DNA of 40,243 nt from an uncultured Paraprevotella sp. (lineage in GTDB: Bacteria; Bacteroidota; Bacteroidia; Bacteroidales; Bacteroidaceae): contig URKA01000029.1 of assembly GCA_900548345.1 (NCBI GenBank), positions 1-40,243 on the forward strand, read 5' to 3'. A program made the position numbers and the translations under genes. Below are positions 8,320 through 16,615 of this stretch, piece after piece (position 1 is the first letter of the stretch; every line of letters starts with the position of its first letter). The notes beneath the pieces are model-generated. The model saw nothing but the letters and a program-made list of their open reading frames with translations. It ran no database searches and was not told the DNA's origin.

Positions 8320-8784
8320 ATGCCTTCTGCATTGCATTATGCGGCAGACAACTTCTCTTATCGGAACGGGGCAAACCGTATATATGTAAATTTCACGGAT
8401 GAGCCGAACCAGCCGAATGGGAACAGTTTGTATTCTGTTGAATACGTAAAGGAGCAAACCAATTGGGGTACAAATGACGGTACAATCCATACAGTATATA
8501 GCGATTATACTACGTTTACAGAACAACCTCTTTATCAGGAGAAACCTTGGAAGTTGTCTGAATATACCGGTGGCACTACTTTGACTGTTCCGAGAAACTT
8601 CTCCGGCGTGACGCTTTCCGACTTGCCTGTGACCGGTGCGATGCTGAATTCGTATGTGATTCGTTTTACGAATGTGGATGAGTTCATGGACGGACAGCCC
8701 CATGAAGTTCATGTCACGATATATTCGGAGGATGGAAAGGTACGGGCCGAGAAAGTATTCTATGTGGTATTCGGAACGAAATAA
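8320..8784 (+). CDS. Hypothetical protein, possibly a 5'-truncated remnant
   Basis: The frame is open from 8215 to 8784. I placed the start at the ATG at 8320, giving 154 residues, and a TTG at 8281 is also possible. The product is not recognised. It is rich in beta-type segments (NRIYVNFTDEPNQPNG, GGTTLTVPRNFSGVTL, HEVHVTIYSEDGKVRAEK), like the C-terminal part of a secreted or surface protein. It has no signal peptide, which is unusual for such a composition in this phylum. It sits exactly at the edge of the defence island, so a gene that lost its 5' end is plausible. A terminator follows directly. Confidence 0.45.
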   Translation: MPSALHYAADNFSYRNGANRIYVNFTDEPNQPNGNSLYSVEYVKEQTNWGTNDGTIHTVYSDYTTFTEQPLYQEKPWKLSEYTGGTTLTVPRNFSGVTLSDLPVTGAMLNSYVIRFTNVDEFMDGQPHEVHVTIYSEDGKVRAEKVFYVVFGTK

Positions 8785-8821
8785 TCCCCGTTGTTTAGTT
8801 CCGTTTTTGTAGTTTCATGGA

Positions 8822-8870
8822 GGGAAAGGGGATTTTGCAGTTAGATGAGGCTGTCCTCTTTCCTTTTTTT
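8822..8870 (+). terminator. Intrinsic terminator
   Basis: GGGAAAGGGGA at 8822-8832 pairs with TCCTCTTTCC at 8854-8863 (one G-T pair), followed by seven T residues. It separates the preceding small gene from the lipoprotein gene. Confidence 0.6.
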
Positions 8871-8882
8871 AAATTAAATAAT

Positions 8883-9737
8883 ATGATGAAGAAGACTGTA
8901 TTTTATGCTTTGTGCATGTCGACCGGTCTGTTGTGCCTGCCTTTGGTGTCCTGCGGTGACGATGACAAGGACGAGTTGACGGAAGTCATTGGCGGCGGTT
9001 CTGCTGATGACGATGCCGCCGGTGATGAAAATAATAATCAGGGAGATGAGACGGGTGGTGATAATGGTAATGGTGGTGGCGACGGTGAGAATGGTGATAA
9101 TCCTGATGATAATACCGGTGGTGGAGATGATGAACCCATTCCTGACTCCAAGAAACACAAGGCTGTCGACCTCGGTTTAAGTGTGAAATGGGCAACCTGC
9201 AACGTGGGCGCATCCTCTCCTGAAGAGTACGGCGGTTATTACGCCTGGGGTGAGACGGAAGAAAAGGAGTATTATGATTGGAGTACTTACAAATACTGTT
9301 ACATTTACGATGCACACGAAATCATGACCAAATATTGTACGAGTGGTTCTTTCTATGGTCCAGCCGATAAAAAGACTGTATTAGACCATGAAGACGATGT
9401 GGCTCACGTGAAATGGGGCGGTAGTTGGCGTATGCCGACATACGAAGAAATTGGTGAACTGCTGAATAACTGTTCCTGGACATGGACTGTCCAAAACGGC
9501 GTGAACGGTTATTTAGTTACTTCAAAATCCAATGGTAATAGTATCTTCTTGCCTGCGGCCGGCTACCGTTGGGGCGAGAATGTCAACTTCAGTGGCTCGT
9601 ACGGTTACTACTGGCCGGCGTCGTTGCACGAGGGCAACGGCCGCGAAGCTTGTCGTCTCGTCTTCTACAGTGGTGGCCGTTATCAGAGTGGCAATGGTCG
9701 CTGTGGCGGGTTGTCCGTCCGCCCTGTTACAGAATAA
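8883..9737 (+). CDS. FISUMP-domain surface lipoprotein
   Basis: The start at 8883 gives 284 residues and a type II signal peptide with lipobox LVSC, the Cys falling near residue 21. A linker of about 60 residues rich in Gly, Asp and Asn follows. The C-terminal 200 residues form a Fibrobacter succinogenes major paralogous (FISUMP, TIGR02145) domain: AVDLGLSVKWATCNVGA, YYAWGETEEKEYY, WRMPTYEEIGEL, LPAAGYRWG, and an ending GLSVRPV. The fold is related to the C-type-lectin/formylglycine-generating-enzyme group, and members are usually surface proteins with unknown ligands. The last 45 codons resemble the variable end seen in some diversity-generating retroelement targets, but no reverse transcriptase is in the window. 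Confidence 0.8.
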   Translation: MMKKTVFYALCMSTGLLCLPLVSCGDDDKDELTEVIGGGSADDDAAGDENNNQGDETGGDNGNGGGDGENGDNPDDNTGGGDDEPIPDSKKHKAVDLGLSVKWATCNVGASSPEEYGGYYAWGETEEKEYYDWSTYKYCYIYDAHEIMTKYCTSGSFYGPADKKTVLDHEDDVAHVKWGGSWRMPTYEEIGELLNNCSWTWTVQNGVNGYLVTSKSNGNSIFLPAAGYRWGENVNFSGSYGYYWPASLHEGNGREACRLVFYSGGRYQSGNGRCGGLSVRPVTE

Positions 9738-9766
9738 GCGTAGCGTATTCGATTGATTTGATTATT

Positions 9767-9812
9767 TGTGCGTCCCCTTTCGGGGGCACACTCGAGTACC
9801 CGCGAAGCGGGT
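9767..9812 (+). terminator. Tandem hairpins after the FISUMP gene
   Basis: Two hairpins follow 30 bases after the stop. The first is CCCC/GGGG with a TGTG/CACA outer stem (9767-9790). The second is a perfect ACCCGC-GAA-GCGGGT (9798-9812), followed by AAGTTTTAT. A terminator role is likely. Confidence 0.5.
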
Positions 9813-9858
9813 CGAAAGTTTTATAGTCCTTATTCGTGGTTTATTCGCAAAGAATTAA

Positions 9859-9866
9859 TATCTTTG
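9859..9866 (+). promoter_or_regulatory. -7 promoter element TATCTTTG
   Basis: A perfect TAnnTTTG box 20 bases before the ATG at 9887. It lies inside the longest open frame and therefore argues against any start upstream of 9887. Confidence 0.6.
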
Positions 9867-9886
9867 CTATTGTAGAACCAAATACA

Positions 9887-11443
9887 ATGACAATGGCACT
9901 TCAGAACCTTCCCATCGGCATTCAGAGTTTCGAGAGTCTTCGCCAAGACGGCTATTTGTATGTAGACAAGACAGCATTAGTCTATAAATTGGCTACGACA
10001 GGACGTTATTATTTCCTGTCCCGCCCCCGCCGCTTCGGCAAGAGCCTGTTGCTCTCTACGCTCCATGCCTACTTCGAAGGCAAGCGTGAGCTGTTTGAGG
10101 GGCTTGCCATCTCCAAGCTGGAACAGAAATGGGAGAAGTACCCCGTCTTGCACCTTGATTTGAACACACAGAAGTACGAAACCCCCGAAGCACTTGAGAA
10201 TATCCTCGACAATGCGCTGGGCCAGTGGGAAGACCTTTATGGCGCACGGGAATCCGAGCGTTCGTTGTCCCTTCGTTTTCTCGGTGTCATACAGCGTGCT
10301 TGCGAACATACGGGCCGGCGCGTGGTGATTCTCATTGACGAGTACGACAAACCGATGCTCCAGGCCATCGGCAACGAGGCTTTGCAGGATGCCTATCGTG
10401 GTACATTGAAGGCGTTCTACAGTGCGTTGAAGTCCGGCGACCAATACATCAAGTTCGCCATGCTGACGGGCGTGACCAAGTTCGGCAAGGTGAGCGTGTT
10501 CAGCGACCTGAACAACCTGAACGACATCTCCATGGACTGGCAGTACAACAGCATCTGCGGCATCACGGACGAAGAGCTCGACAACGATCTGCATGCCTAT
10601 ACGGAACAGCTGGCGGCGCGCAACCGCATGAGCGTGGAAGAGGCCCGCGAACAGTTGCGCAGACTTTATGACGGCTATCATTTCATCGAGGACTCTGAAG
10701 GTGTATATAATCCGTTCAGCCTGCTCAACACGTTCGGCAAAATGCGTTTCGGCAGTTACTGGTTCGCAACGGGTACGCCTACCTATCTTGTAAAATTGCT
10801 CCAGTTGCATGATTACAACTTGGAGCGCATGTCCAACGAGTATGCTACGGAAGACATCCTCAACTGTGTGGATGTGGCCTCGACTAATCCCATACCTGTC
10901 ATCTACCAGAGCGGTTACCTGACCATCAAGGGTTATGACCCGGAATTCCGCACCTACCAGTTGGGCTTCCCCAACGAAGAGGTGGAAGACGGTTTCTTCC
11001 GTTTCCTCTTGCCATTCTATGCTTCTGTGGACAAAATGGAAGCGCCATTCCATATCAAGAACTTTGTGCAGGAAATCCGCATGGGGCAGCCTGATGCCTT
11101 CCTCACCCGCTTGAAATGCTTCTTTGCCGATACGCCTTACGAGTTGGTCCGTGAGCGTGAGAACCATTACCAGAATGTGCTGTTCATCCTCTGCCGGTTG
11201 CTCGGCGTGTATGTCCGTGCAGAATACCATACGAGTCAGGGACGCATCGACATGGTTTTGCAGACGAAGGATTACACCTACGTGCTGGAATTCAAGCTGG
11301 ACGGTACGGCAGAGCAGGCTTTGCAGCAAATCTCCGACAAATCTTATGCCCTTCCTTTCGAGACGGGCGGGACGAAAGTGTTCCGTATCGGCGTGAACTT
11401 CTCTTCCGAAACACGGAACATCGAGAAGTGGGTGATTAAATGA
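9887..11443 (+). CDS. AAA-ATPase-like / PD-(D/E)XK nuclease family protein
   Basis: The protein has 518 residues from the ATG at 9887. The promoter just upstream excludes the longer form starting at 9836. It belongs to the Bacteroidales family with an AAA-ATPase_like domain (PF09820) and a C-terminal PD-(D/E)XK domain (PF08011). The start NLPIGIQSFESLRQDGYLYVD, the Walker A-type SRPRRFGKSLLLS, the LIDEYDKPM motif and the C-terminal VLEFKLDGTAEQAL are all diagnostic. The family is present in many copies per genome. It is often described as having inactivated or atypical nuclease folds, and its role is unknown. No frameshift or missing motif is visible. Confidence 0.85.
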   Translation: MTMALQNLPIGIQSFESLRQDGYLYVDKTALVYKLATTGRYYFLSRPRRFGKSLLLSTLHAYFEGKRELFEGLAISKLEQKWEKYPVLHLDLNTQKYETPEALENILDNALGQWEDLYGARESERSLSLRFLGVIQRACEHTGRRVVILIDEYDKPMLQAIGNEALQDAYRGTLKAFYSALKSGDQYIKFAMLTGVTKFGKVSVFSDLNNLNDISMDWQYNSICGITDEELDNDLHAYTEQLAARNRMSVEEAREQLRRLYDGYHFIEDSEGVYNPFSLLNTFGKMRFGSYWFATGTPTYLVKLLQLHDYNLERMSNEYATEDILNCVDVASTNPIPVIYQSGYLTIKGYDPEFRTYQLGFPNEEVEDGFFRFLLPFYASVDKMEAPFHIKNFVQEIRMGQPDAFLTRLKCFFADTPYELVRERENHYQNVLFILCRLLGVYVRAEYHTSQGRIDMVLQTKDYTYVLEFKLDGTAEQALQQISDKSYALPFETGGTKVFRIGVNFSSETRNIEKWVIK

Positions 11444-11444
11444 T

Positions 11445-11477
11445 AAAGGCGGCCTCTCTGGGAGAGAACCGCCTTTT
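11445..11477. terminator. Bidirectional terminator between convergent genes
   Basis: AAAGGCGG at 11445-11452 pairs with CCGCCTTT at 11469-11476, with an inner CTCTC/GAGAG stem. It carries A residues on one side and T residues on the other, so it can serve both the AAA gene and the ompH-like gene. Confidence 0.75.
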
Positions 11478-11503
11478 ATGGTTGCATTGTCGGTGAAAGG
11501 ACG

Positions 11504-12133
11504 TTATTTCTTGTTTGCGCCGCCAATCTTTTCCGCTACTTCAGGTTTCTGTTTGTAGCGCTTGTTCAGGCCGTTCACCACATCTTTTGTGATGTCATAC
11601 TTGGCATTGGCCACCAAGATATTGTCGCCGGCCTTACTGATGATGTAGTCGAACTTCTTGGTGCGGTTGTACTCCGTCAGGAACGCCTGAATGGAGTCGC
11701 GCATCTCGTTGTTGTATTTAAGCTGCTCGGTGGCGAAGTCGTTGCTCAGGCGTTCATTGAGTGCCTGAAGGTCCTGCTGCTGTTTGGCCAGTGCCATTTG
11801 CGCCTGTTCCACCTGCTCCTTGGTGGTAAACTGGTTGGATTCATATTTCTTCTGCATCTCTGCGGCCTTGGCCTGCAGTGCCCGTTCCTTGCCGGCCAGT
11901 GTGGCGCGGATGTTCTCACCCTTCTTGTTCATCAGGAGCGTATAGTCCTTGCAGAAATTGTATTGTGCCATCAGCGTGTCGATTTCCACGTAGGCGATTT
12001 TCAATCCTGTGGCGGAAGCCTGTGCGGCTTGTGTGTTTTCTTTCTCTTCCGGGGCTGTTTGGTTGCATCCAGTCATGCCGCAAGCGGCAACGAGGGCAAT
12101 CATTCCCATGGCAATGGTCTTGTTTTTTTTCAT
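11504..12133 (-). CDS. OmpH/Skp-family periplasmic chaperone lipoprotein
   Basis: The ATG at 12133 gives 209 residues and a lipoprotein signal (MKKNKTIAMGMIALVAACGM, then TGC lipobox). After it comes KIAYVEIDTLMAQYNFC, the standard start of the OmpH domain. A long helical coiled coil follows, rich in Lys, Gln and Glu (ERALQAKAAEMQKKYES, MALAKQQQDLQAL), and the domain ends with FDYIISKAGDNILVANAKYDITKDVV. Skp/OmpH proteins hold unfolded outer-membrane proteins in the periplasm. The gene lies 13 bases after the small membrane protein gene and probably shares its transcript. A longer frame reaching 12256 lacks a sensible signal peptide at its start and was not used. Confidence 0.87.
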   Translation of the reverse strand: MKKNKTIAMGMIALVAACGMTGCNQTAPEEKENTQAAQASATGLKIAYVEIDTLMAQYNFCKDYTLLMNKKGENIRATLAGKERALQAKAAEMQKKYESNQFTTKEQVEQAQMALAKQQQDLQALNERLSNDFATEQLKYNNEMRDSIQAFLTEYNRTKKFDYIISKAGDNILVANAKYDITKDVVNGLNKRYKQKPEVAEKIGGANKK

Positions 12134-12146
12134 TCTTCGGTATGTT

Positions 12147-12371
12147 TTATTGTTTTGATTTAGGTTGCCGCTCGTTGATGCGGTGCGGGTTTTCGGTCCG
12201 CTCCATCCGGTCCATGCTTTGCACGCAGGTGATGCCCCGTTTCCGCATGGCCGCACTATGGCCTACGTGTGTGTTCGGGAAGCGGCCGTTCTTCTTCACC
12301 AACAGTTTGATGGAAAGAAAAGCGAGGCTTGCGCCCACAATTATTAAGGTAAACAATAGTGTCTTCAACAT
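12147..12371 (-). CDS. Small conserved membrane protein
   Basis: The 74-residue product has one N-terminal transmembrane segment (LLFTLIIVGASLAFLSIKLL), then KKNGRFPNTHVGHSAAMRKR, then GITCVQSMDR. I recall close relatives with the same PNTHV...RKRGI.CVQS pattern in other Bacteroidales, and no function is known for them. It lies upstream of the OmpH-like gene with a 13-base gap, so a link to envelope biogenesis is plausible. The conserved Cys and the His in NTHV may matter functionally, but this is inference. Confidence 0.68.
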   Translation of the reverse strand: MLKTLLFTLIIVGASLAFLSIKLLVKKNGRFPNTHVGHSAAMRKRGITCVQSMDRMERTENPHRINERQPKSKQ

Positions 12372-12442
12372 TTTTGCGTATATTTGTTATCACGAATATA
12401 AGATGAGGTTCGGCATAGACAAATCAGAAAACTTCGTTTTCA

Positions 12443-12474
12443 TTTGCTTCTGCGCTCACCTTTCCGTATATTTG
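12443..12474 (+). promoter_or_regulatory. Consensus promoter for pepD
   Basis: TTTG at 12443-12446, a 20-base spacer, then TATATTTG at 12467-12474: a full match to the Bacteroidetes -33/-7 promoter. It lies 91 bases upstream of the pepD ATG. Confidence 0.7.
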
Positions 12475-12479
12475 TTGTG

Positions 12480-12487
12480 CAAAGATA
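12480..12487 (-). promoter_or_regulatory. Divergent -7 element for the small membrane protein/ompH operon
   Basis: CAAAGATA on the plus strand is TATCTTTG on the minus strand. It lies about 110 bases upstream of the 12371 ATG and back to back with the pepD promoter. No clear -33 box is seen. Confidence 0.45.
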
Positions 12488-12564
12488 AACTTTAAAAGCA
12501 TGGGATTCTATTCTCTTAAGGCTTTTAACCAAAATTAGCAAAAGGAACTTGTAAAAAAAGAGAT

Positions 12565-14028
12565 ATGGAAATGAATTCATTGAAACCGACAGAGATTTTC
12601 AAGTATTTTGCGGAAGTCAACCGCATTCCCCGTCCATCCAAGAAAGAGGAAAAGATGATAGCCTACCTGCAGCAGTTCGCTCAGGAAAGAGGGTTGGAGT
12701 GCAAGACGGACGAGACCGGAAACGTGTTAATCAAGAAACCGGCCACGCCGGGAATGGAGAACCGCAAGACCGTGATTCTGCAAAGCCACATGGACATGGT
12801 GTGCGAGAAGAACAACGATGTGGACTTCGATTTCACGAAAGACCCTATCCGGACGGAAGTGGACGGGGAGTGGCTGCGTGCCAAAGGTACGACCTTGGGA
12901 GCCGACGACGGTATCGGTGTGGCCATGGAACTGGCCCTGCTGGATGCCGACAACATCGAACACGGACCGCTGGAATGTGTGTTCACGCGCGATGAGGAGA
13001 CCGGGTTGAGCGGTGCCTTCGGTATGAAGTCCGGTTTCATGTCGGGGGATATCCTGCTGAATCTGGATTCGGAAGACGAGGGACAGATTTTTGTAAGTTG
13101 CGCAGGCGGTGCGGCGACAACGGCCGAGTTCGACTTTACGCCCGTGAACGTGCCGGAAGGCTATTTCTTCTTTGAACTAAAGGTGAAGGGACTGACGGGC
13201 GGACACTCCGGCGACGACATCAACAAGAAACGCGCCAACGCCAACAAGATATTGGCACGCTTTCTGTTCAACCTGTGGCAGAAGTACGACATGTATCTGT
13301 GCGACATCCAGGCCGGCGGGCTGCACAATGCGATTCCGCGTGAGGCTGCGGCTGTGTGCGCCCTGCCGATGAAAGACAAGGAAAGTGTGCGGGTGGACTG
13401 GAACCTGTTCAGCGCGGATGTGGAAGAAGAATACAGCGTGACGGAAAAAAGTATCGAGTTCATCCTGCAGAGCGAGACACCGAGGCCGACGGCTGTGGAG
13501 CGTGAAACGGCCCGCAAACTGATATGGGCACTGCAGGCCGTTCACAACGGTGTGCTTTCCATGTCGCAGGACATCGATTTGGTGGAGACCAGTTCCAACT
13601 TAGCGAGCATCCGCATGACAGAGGAAGGCAAGATTGTGGTCAAGACCAGCCAGCGCAGCAGCATATTGAGCGCGCGCCATCATGTCAGCCATGCGGTGAA
13701 GGCGGCCTTTGAGCTGGCCGGCGCCAAGGTAGAGGTCGGCGAAGGTTATCCGGGATGGAAGATGAACCCGCATTCCGAGATATTGAAGATTGCGGTGGCC
13801 ACCTACAAGGAACTTTTCGGTAAGGAGCCGAAGGTGCTGGGTATCCATGCCGGACTGGAGTGCGGACTGTTCAGCGAGAAATATCCCGGTCTGGATATGA
13901 TTTCCTTCGGTCCTACGCTGCGCGGCGTGCATTCGCCCGACGAACGTCTGCTCATCCCTACGGTGCAGATGGTTTGGGACCATATCAAGGAGATTCTGAA
14001 ACAGATTCCGGAGAAGGCACGCGGATGA
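12565..14028 (+). CDS. pepD: Cytosol non-specific dipeptidase (aminoacyl-histidine dipeptidase)
   Basis: The 487-residue product matches the M20-family PepD of E. coli (485 residues) throughout. The metal and catalytic motifs are present: ILQSHMDMVCE (His ligand), TTLGADDGIGVAM (bridging Asp), FTRDEETGLSGAFG (catalytic Glu and ligand Glu), NLDSEDEGQIF (Asp) and IHAGLECGLFSEKYPG near the C-terminus (His). The insert with LTGGHSGDDIN is the dimerisation lid region of the family. It hydrolyses dipeptides in the cytoplasm with a zinc-type metal pair. No signal peptide is present. A consensus promoter precedes it, and the lipoprotein gene begins 78 bases downstream. Confidence 0.92.
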   Translation: MEMNSLKPTEIFKYFAEVNRIPRPSKKEEKMIAYLQQFAQERGLECKTDETGNVLIKKPATPGMENRKTVILQSHMDMVCEKNNDVDFDFTKDPIRTEVDGEWLRAKGTTLGADDGIGVAMELALLDADNIEHGPLECVFTRDEETGLSGAFGMKSGFMSGDILLNLDSEDEGQIFVSCAGGAATTAEFDFTPVNVPEGYFFFELKVKGLTGGHSGDDINKKRANANKILARFLFNLWQKYDMYLCDIQAGGLHNAIPREAAAVCALPMKDKESVRVDWNLFSADVEEEYSVTEKSIEFILQSETPRPTAVERETARKLIWALQAVHNGVLSMSQDIDLVETSSNLASIRMTEEGKIVVKTSQRSSILSARHHVSHAVKAAFELAGAKVEVGEGYPGWKMNPHSEILKIAVATYKELFGKEPKVLGIHAGLECGLFSEKYPGLDMISFGPTLRGVHSPDERLLIPTVQMVWDHIKEILKQIPEKARG

Positions 14029-14106
14029 CGCGGAGGCGGCGGATGTGCACGGATTCTTTTTGTGGCGTCCGCGCGTGTCTTTACATTATTATTATATATA
14101 GGTGTT

Positions 14107-15567
14107 ATGCGTAGAACAGCGAACTTCATATCTTTGGCATTCATGTTGTGTACAACGTGGTGGGGAGTGGCGGCATGCGACGACAGCGAATCATTCACTA
14201 CCGACCGCAATGCGTTGCTGCGGTTCTCTACCGACACGGTACGTTTCGATACGGTGATTTCCACCGTAGGGTCGAGCACACGACAGATGATGGTGTACAA
14301 CCCCAATGGTGATGGCATCAGAATCACCTCTGTGCGTATGCTGGGGGCGGAGAACACGCCTTTCCGGGTGAATGTGGACGGATCCTATCTGGAACCTGAG
14401 AGCGGTGCGCAGGCATTCGGTTTCGAGGTCCGTAAGGGCGACAGCATCCGTATCTTTGCCGAAGTGACGATGCCTCACAGGGGGCAGGATGAGCCGGTGG
14501 CCATGACCGACAAGCTGGTCTTTACGCTTGAGAGCGGAGTGGAACAGAGTGTGGTGCTCTCCACTGTGGGACAGGATGCCTATATCTGGCATGGGAAGGT
14601 GATAGAACGCGACACGGTGCTGAAGGCCGGTCGCCCGGTGCTGGTCTACGACAGCCTGTCTGTGAAGGAAGGCGTCACACTTGCGATGGAGCCGGGCGTA
14701 AAACTCTATTTCCATGACGGGGCGAACCTTTGGGTGCACGGACGCATCGTGGCGGAAGGCACGAAGGAGAAGCCGGTGGTGTTCCGCGGAGACCGCACCG
14801 ACCACATGTTCGATTACCTGCCATACGACAACACCCCCTCGCGCTGGGGAGGCATACGCTTGTCGGCAAGCAGCATGGACAACCGTTTCGTCTACGCAGA
14901 CATACATAGCGCGTCGTACGGTATCCGATGCGACAGCTCGGCGACCGACCGTATGAAACTTACTTTGGAGAACAGCATCATCCATAATGTGGGCGGCGAG
15001 GGGCTGGGCCTGTACCATTGCCGTGCGCAGGTGGCCAATACGCAAGTCAGCAACACGTTGGGCAATTGCGTGTCGGTGGTGGGCGGATGGAGCGATTTCG
15101 TACATTGTACCATCGCCCAGTTCTACCCGTGGGACGCGTCGCGCGGTGTGGCGCTGTATCTGGCCGACAAATGGCTTCAGCTTCCTTATCCCTTGGAGCA
15201 TGCCCATTTTCTGAACTGTATCGTGACCGGTTATGCCGATGATGAGCTGACGGGCAATCTGGACGACCCGGACAATGCGCTGGATTACCGTTTCGGAAAC
15301 TGCATGCTCCGCACGGTGCCGTCGGACGATGCGGCCCGTTTCGTCAATGTGGTGTACGACCGTCCGGAAGACCAGGGCGGGCGACAGGCACAGTTCGTGC
15401 TTTTCGATACCGACAATTTCCTTTACGACTTCCGTCTGAACGCTTCTTCACCGGCCCGCAACGCCGGGGCAAGGGAGTGGGCGGAACAGTGGCCGGCCGA
15501 CCGTCTGGGGGTGAACCGCCTTGAGGATGAGGCGCCGGATGCGGGATGTTATGAATGCGTGCCCTGA
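14107..15567 (+). CDS. Right-handed beta-helix type lipoprotein
   Basis: The ATG at 14107 gives 486 residues with a lipoprotein signal (MRRTANFISLAFMLCTTWWG, lipobox VAAC). The longer frame from 14062 adds a second unlikely hydrophobic start and was not used. The N-terminal half has beta-sandwich character (FDTVISTVGSSTRQMMVYN). The second half has the repeated turns of a parallel beta-helix (MEPGVKLYFHDGANLWVHG, WGGIRLSASSMDNR, NSIIHNVGGEGLGLYHCRA), which is how Bacteroidales carbohydrate-binding or lyase-like helices look. The protein is probably anchored to the outer membrane. No catalytic motif is recognised. Its last 13 bases overlap the next gene. Confidence 0.72.
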   Translation: MRRTANFISLAFMLCTTWWGVAACDDSESFTTDRNALLRFSTDTVRFDTVISTVGSSTRQMMVYNPNGDGIRITSVRMLGAENTPFRVNVDGSYLEPESGAQAFGFEVRKGDSIRIFAEVTMPHRGQDEPVAMTDKLVFTLESGVEQSVVLSTVGQDAYIWHGKVIERDTVLKAGRPVLVYDSLSVKEGVTLAMEPGVKLYFHDGANLWVHGRIVAEGTKEKPVVFRGDRTDHMFDYLPYDNTPSRWGGIRLSASSMDNRFVYADIHSASYGIRCDSSATDRMKLTLENSIIHNVGGEGLGLYHCRAQVANTQVSNTLGNCVSVVGGWSDFVHCTIAQFYPWDASRGVALYLADKWLQLPYPLEHAHFLNCIVTGYADDELTGNLDDPDNALDYRFGNCMLRTVPSDDAARFVNVVYDRPEDQGGRQAQFVLFDTDNFLYDFRLNASSPARNAGAREWAEQWPADRLGVNRLEDEAPDAGCYECVP

Positions 15568-16613
15568 TGGTGAGTCTGCGTCTGCTCTGTGCGGCCCTGC
15601 TGTGTGGCGGGATGATGTTCCCGTCTTTTGGACAGGTGGGCTTCAGGGTGATGACCTATAATGTGGAGAACCTTTTCGACTGCCGCCACGACAGCCTGAA
15701 AGAAGATACGGAGTTCCTGCCGGATAGCGAACGGCGGTGGACTCCGTTCCGTTATTGGCGGAAACTGGATATGCTGGCCAAGGTCATTGCGGCGGCGGGC
15801 GAGGAGAGGCTGCCCGATGTGATAGGGCTGTGCGAGGTGGAGAATGACACGGTGTTGCACGACCTGACGCGCCGTTCTTCGCTGCGCACCTTGGGTTACA
15901 GGTATGTCATGACCGATTCGCCGGATGCGCGGGGCGTGGATGTGGCTCTGCTCTATCAGTCGGGCTGTTTCCGTCTGTTGTCCTCACGCGAGGTGGTTGT
16001 GCCTTCCCTGTCCGAAGGGCTCCGGCCCACCCGTAACCTCTTGTATGCGAAAGGACAGGTGGTGACGGGCGACACGCTTCACATCGTGGTCTGCCACTTT
16101 CCGAGCCGTCTGGGTCGGGCGCGCACTTCGCGCCGGCACCGCATGTTAGTGGCCCGTACGCTGTGCGCACTGGTAGATTCCGTCCGTGTTTCTTCTCCTT
16201 CGGCAAGCCTTGTCGTGATGGGGGATTTCAATGCCGGTTCGGGGGATGAGGTCCTCGTCAAAATGTGTACAGGTTTCCGGACGAACGCAGACCAGTGTGC
16301 GACGGATTCCTCACCTGTTCTCATTGAGCCTTTGTCTGACAGCCCTAAAAAGAGCGCGATAAGGGCGTCTTACCGTTACAGGGGAATCTGGGAGGATATC
16401 GACCATATTTTCGTGAGCGGGCCGTTGACGGACAGTACCCGTTGCCTGTACACACGGGACGGTTTGCGCACGGTGTTTGCGCTCCCCTTTATGTATGAAA
16501 CAGACGACAAGTACGGTGGCGTGCGCCCGTCCCGTACTTATCAGGGACCGATATACAAGGGTGGGGTGAGCGACCACTTTCCTGTTTTGCTCGATTTCTT
16601 GGTGCGCGAGTAA
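15555..16613 (+). CDS. Endonuclease/exonuclease/phosphatase family protein, secreted
   Basis: The frame has 352 codons from the ATG at 15555. A second ATG at 15567 overlaps the previous stop as TGATG and may be the true start. A signal peptide (LLCAALLCGGMMFPSFGQ) precedes the domain. Family motifs are in order: VMTYNVENLFD, IGLCEVEND (metal Glu), GVDVALLY, VCHFPSR, VVMGDFNAGSGDE (metal Asp/Asn), DIDHIFVSG and GGVSDHFPVL (catalytic His). This points to a Mg-dependent phosphodiesterase acting in the periplasm or outside the cell; the substrate is unknown. It converges with rlmH, only 2 bases apart. Confidence 0.85.
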   Translation: MRALMVSLRLLCAALLCGGMMFPSFGQVGFRVMTYNVENLFDCRHDSLKEDTEFLPDSERRWTPFRYWRKLDMLAKVIAAAGEERLPDVIGLCEVENDTVLHDLTRRSSLRTLGYRYVMTDSPDARGVDVALLYQSGCFRLLSSREVVVPSLSEGLRPTRNLLYAKGQVVTGDTLHIVVCHFPSRLGRARTSRRHRMLVARTLCALVDSVRVSSPSASLVVMGDFNAGSGDEVLVKMCTGFRTNADQCATDSSPVLIEPLSDSPKKSAIRASYRYRGIWEDIDHIFVSGPLTDSTRCLYTRDGLRTVFALPFMYETDDKYGGVRPSRTYQGPIYKGGVSDHFPVLLDFLVRE

Positions 16614-16615
16614 CC

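Noticed and set aside
8874..9315. Overlapping minus-strand frames rich in Ile, Thr or His
   Set aside because: They are antisense to the Gly/Asp/Asn linker of the lipoprotein and reflect its low complexity.
8883..9812. A complete diversity-generating retroelement
   Set aside because: No reverse transcriptase, template repeat or accessory gene is present in the window. Only a possible target is.
9977..11329. 450-codon minus-strand open frame
   Set aside because: It is the shadow of the AAA/PD-(D/E)XK gene, whose motifs (RFGKS, IDEYDKP, LEFKLDG) are on the plus strand. The antisense translation shows no family motif.
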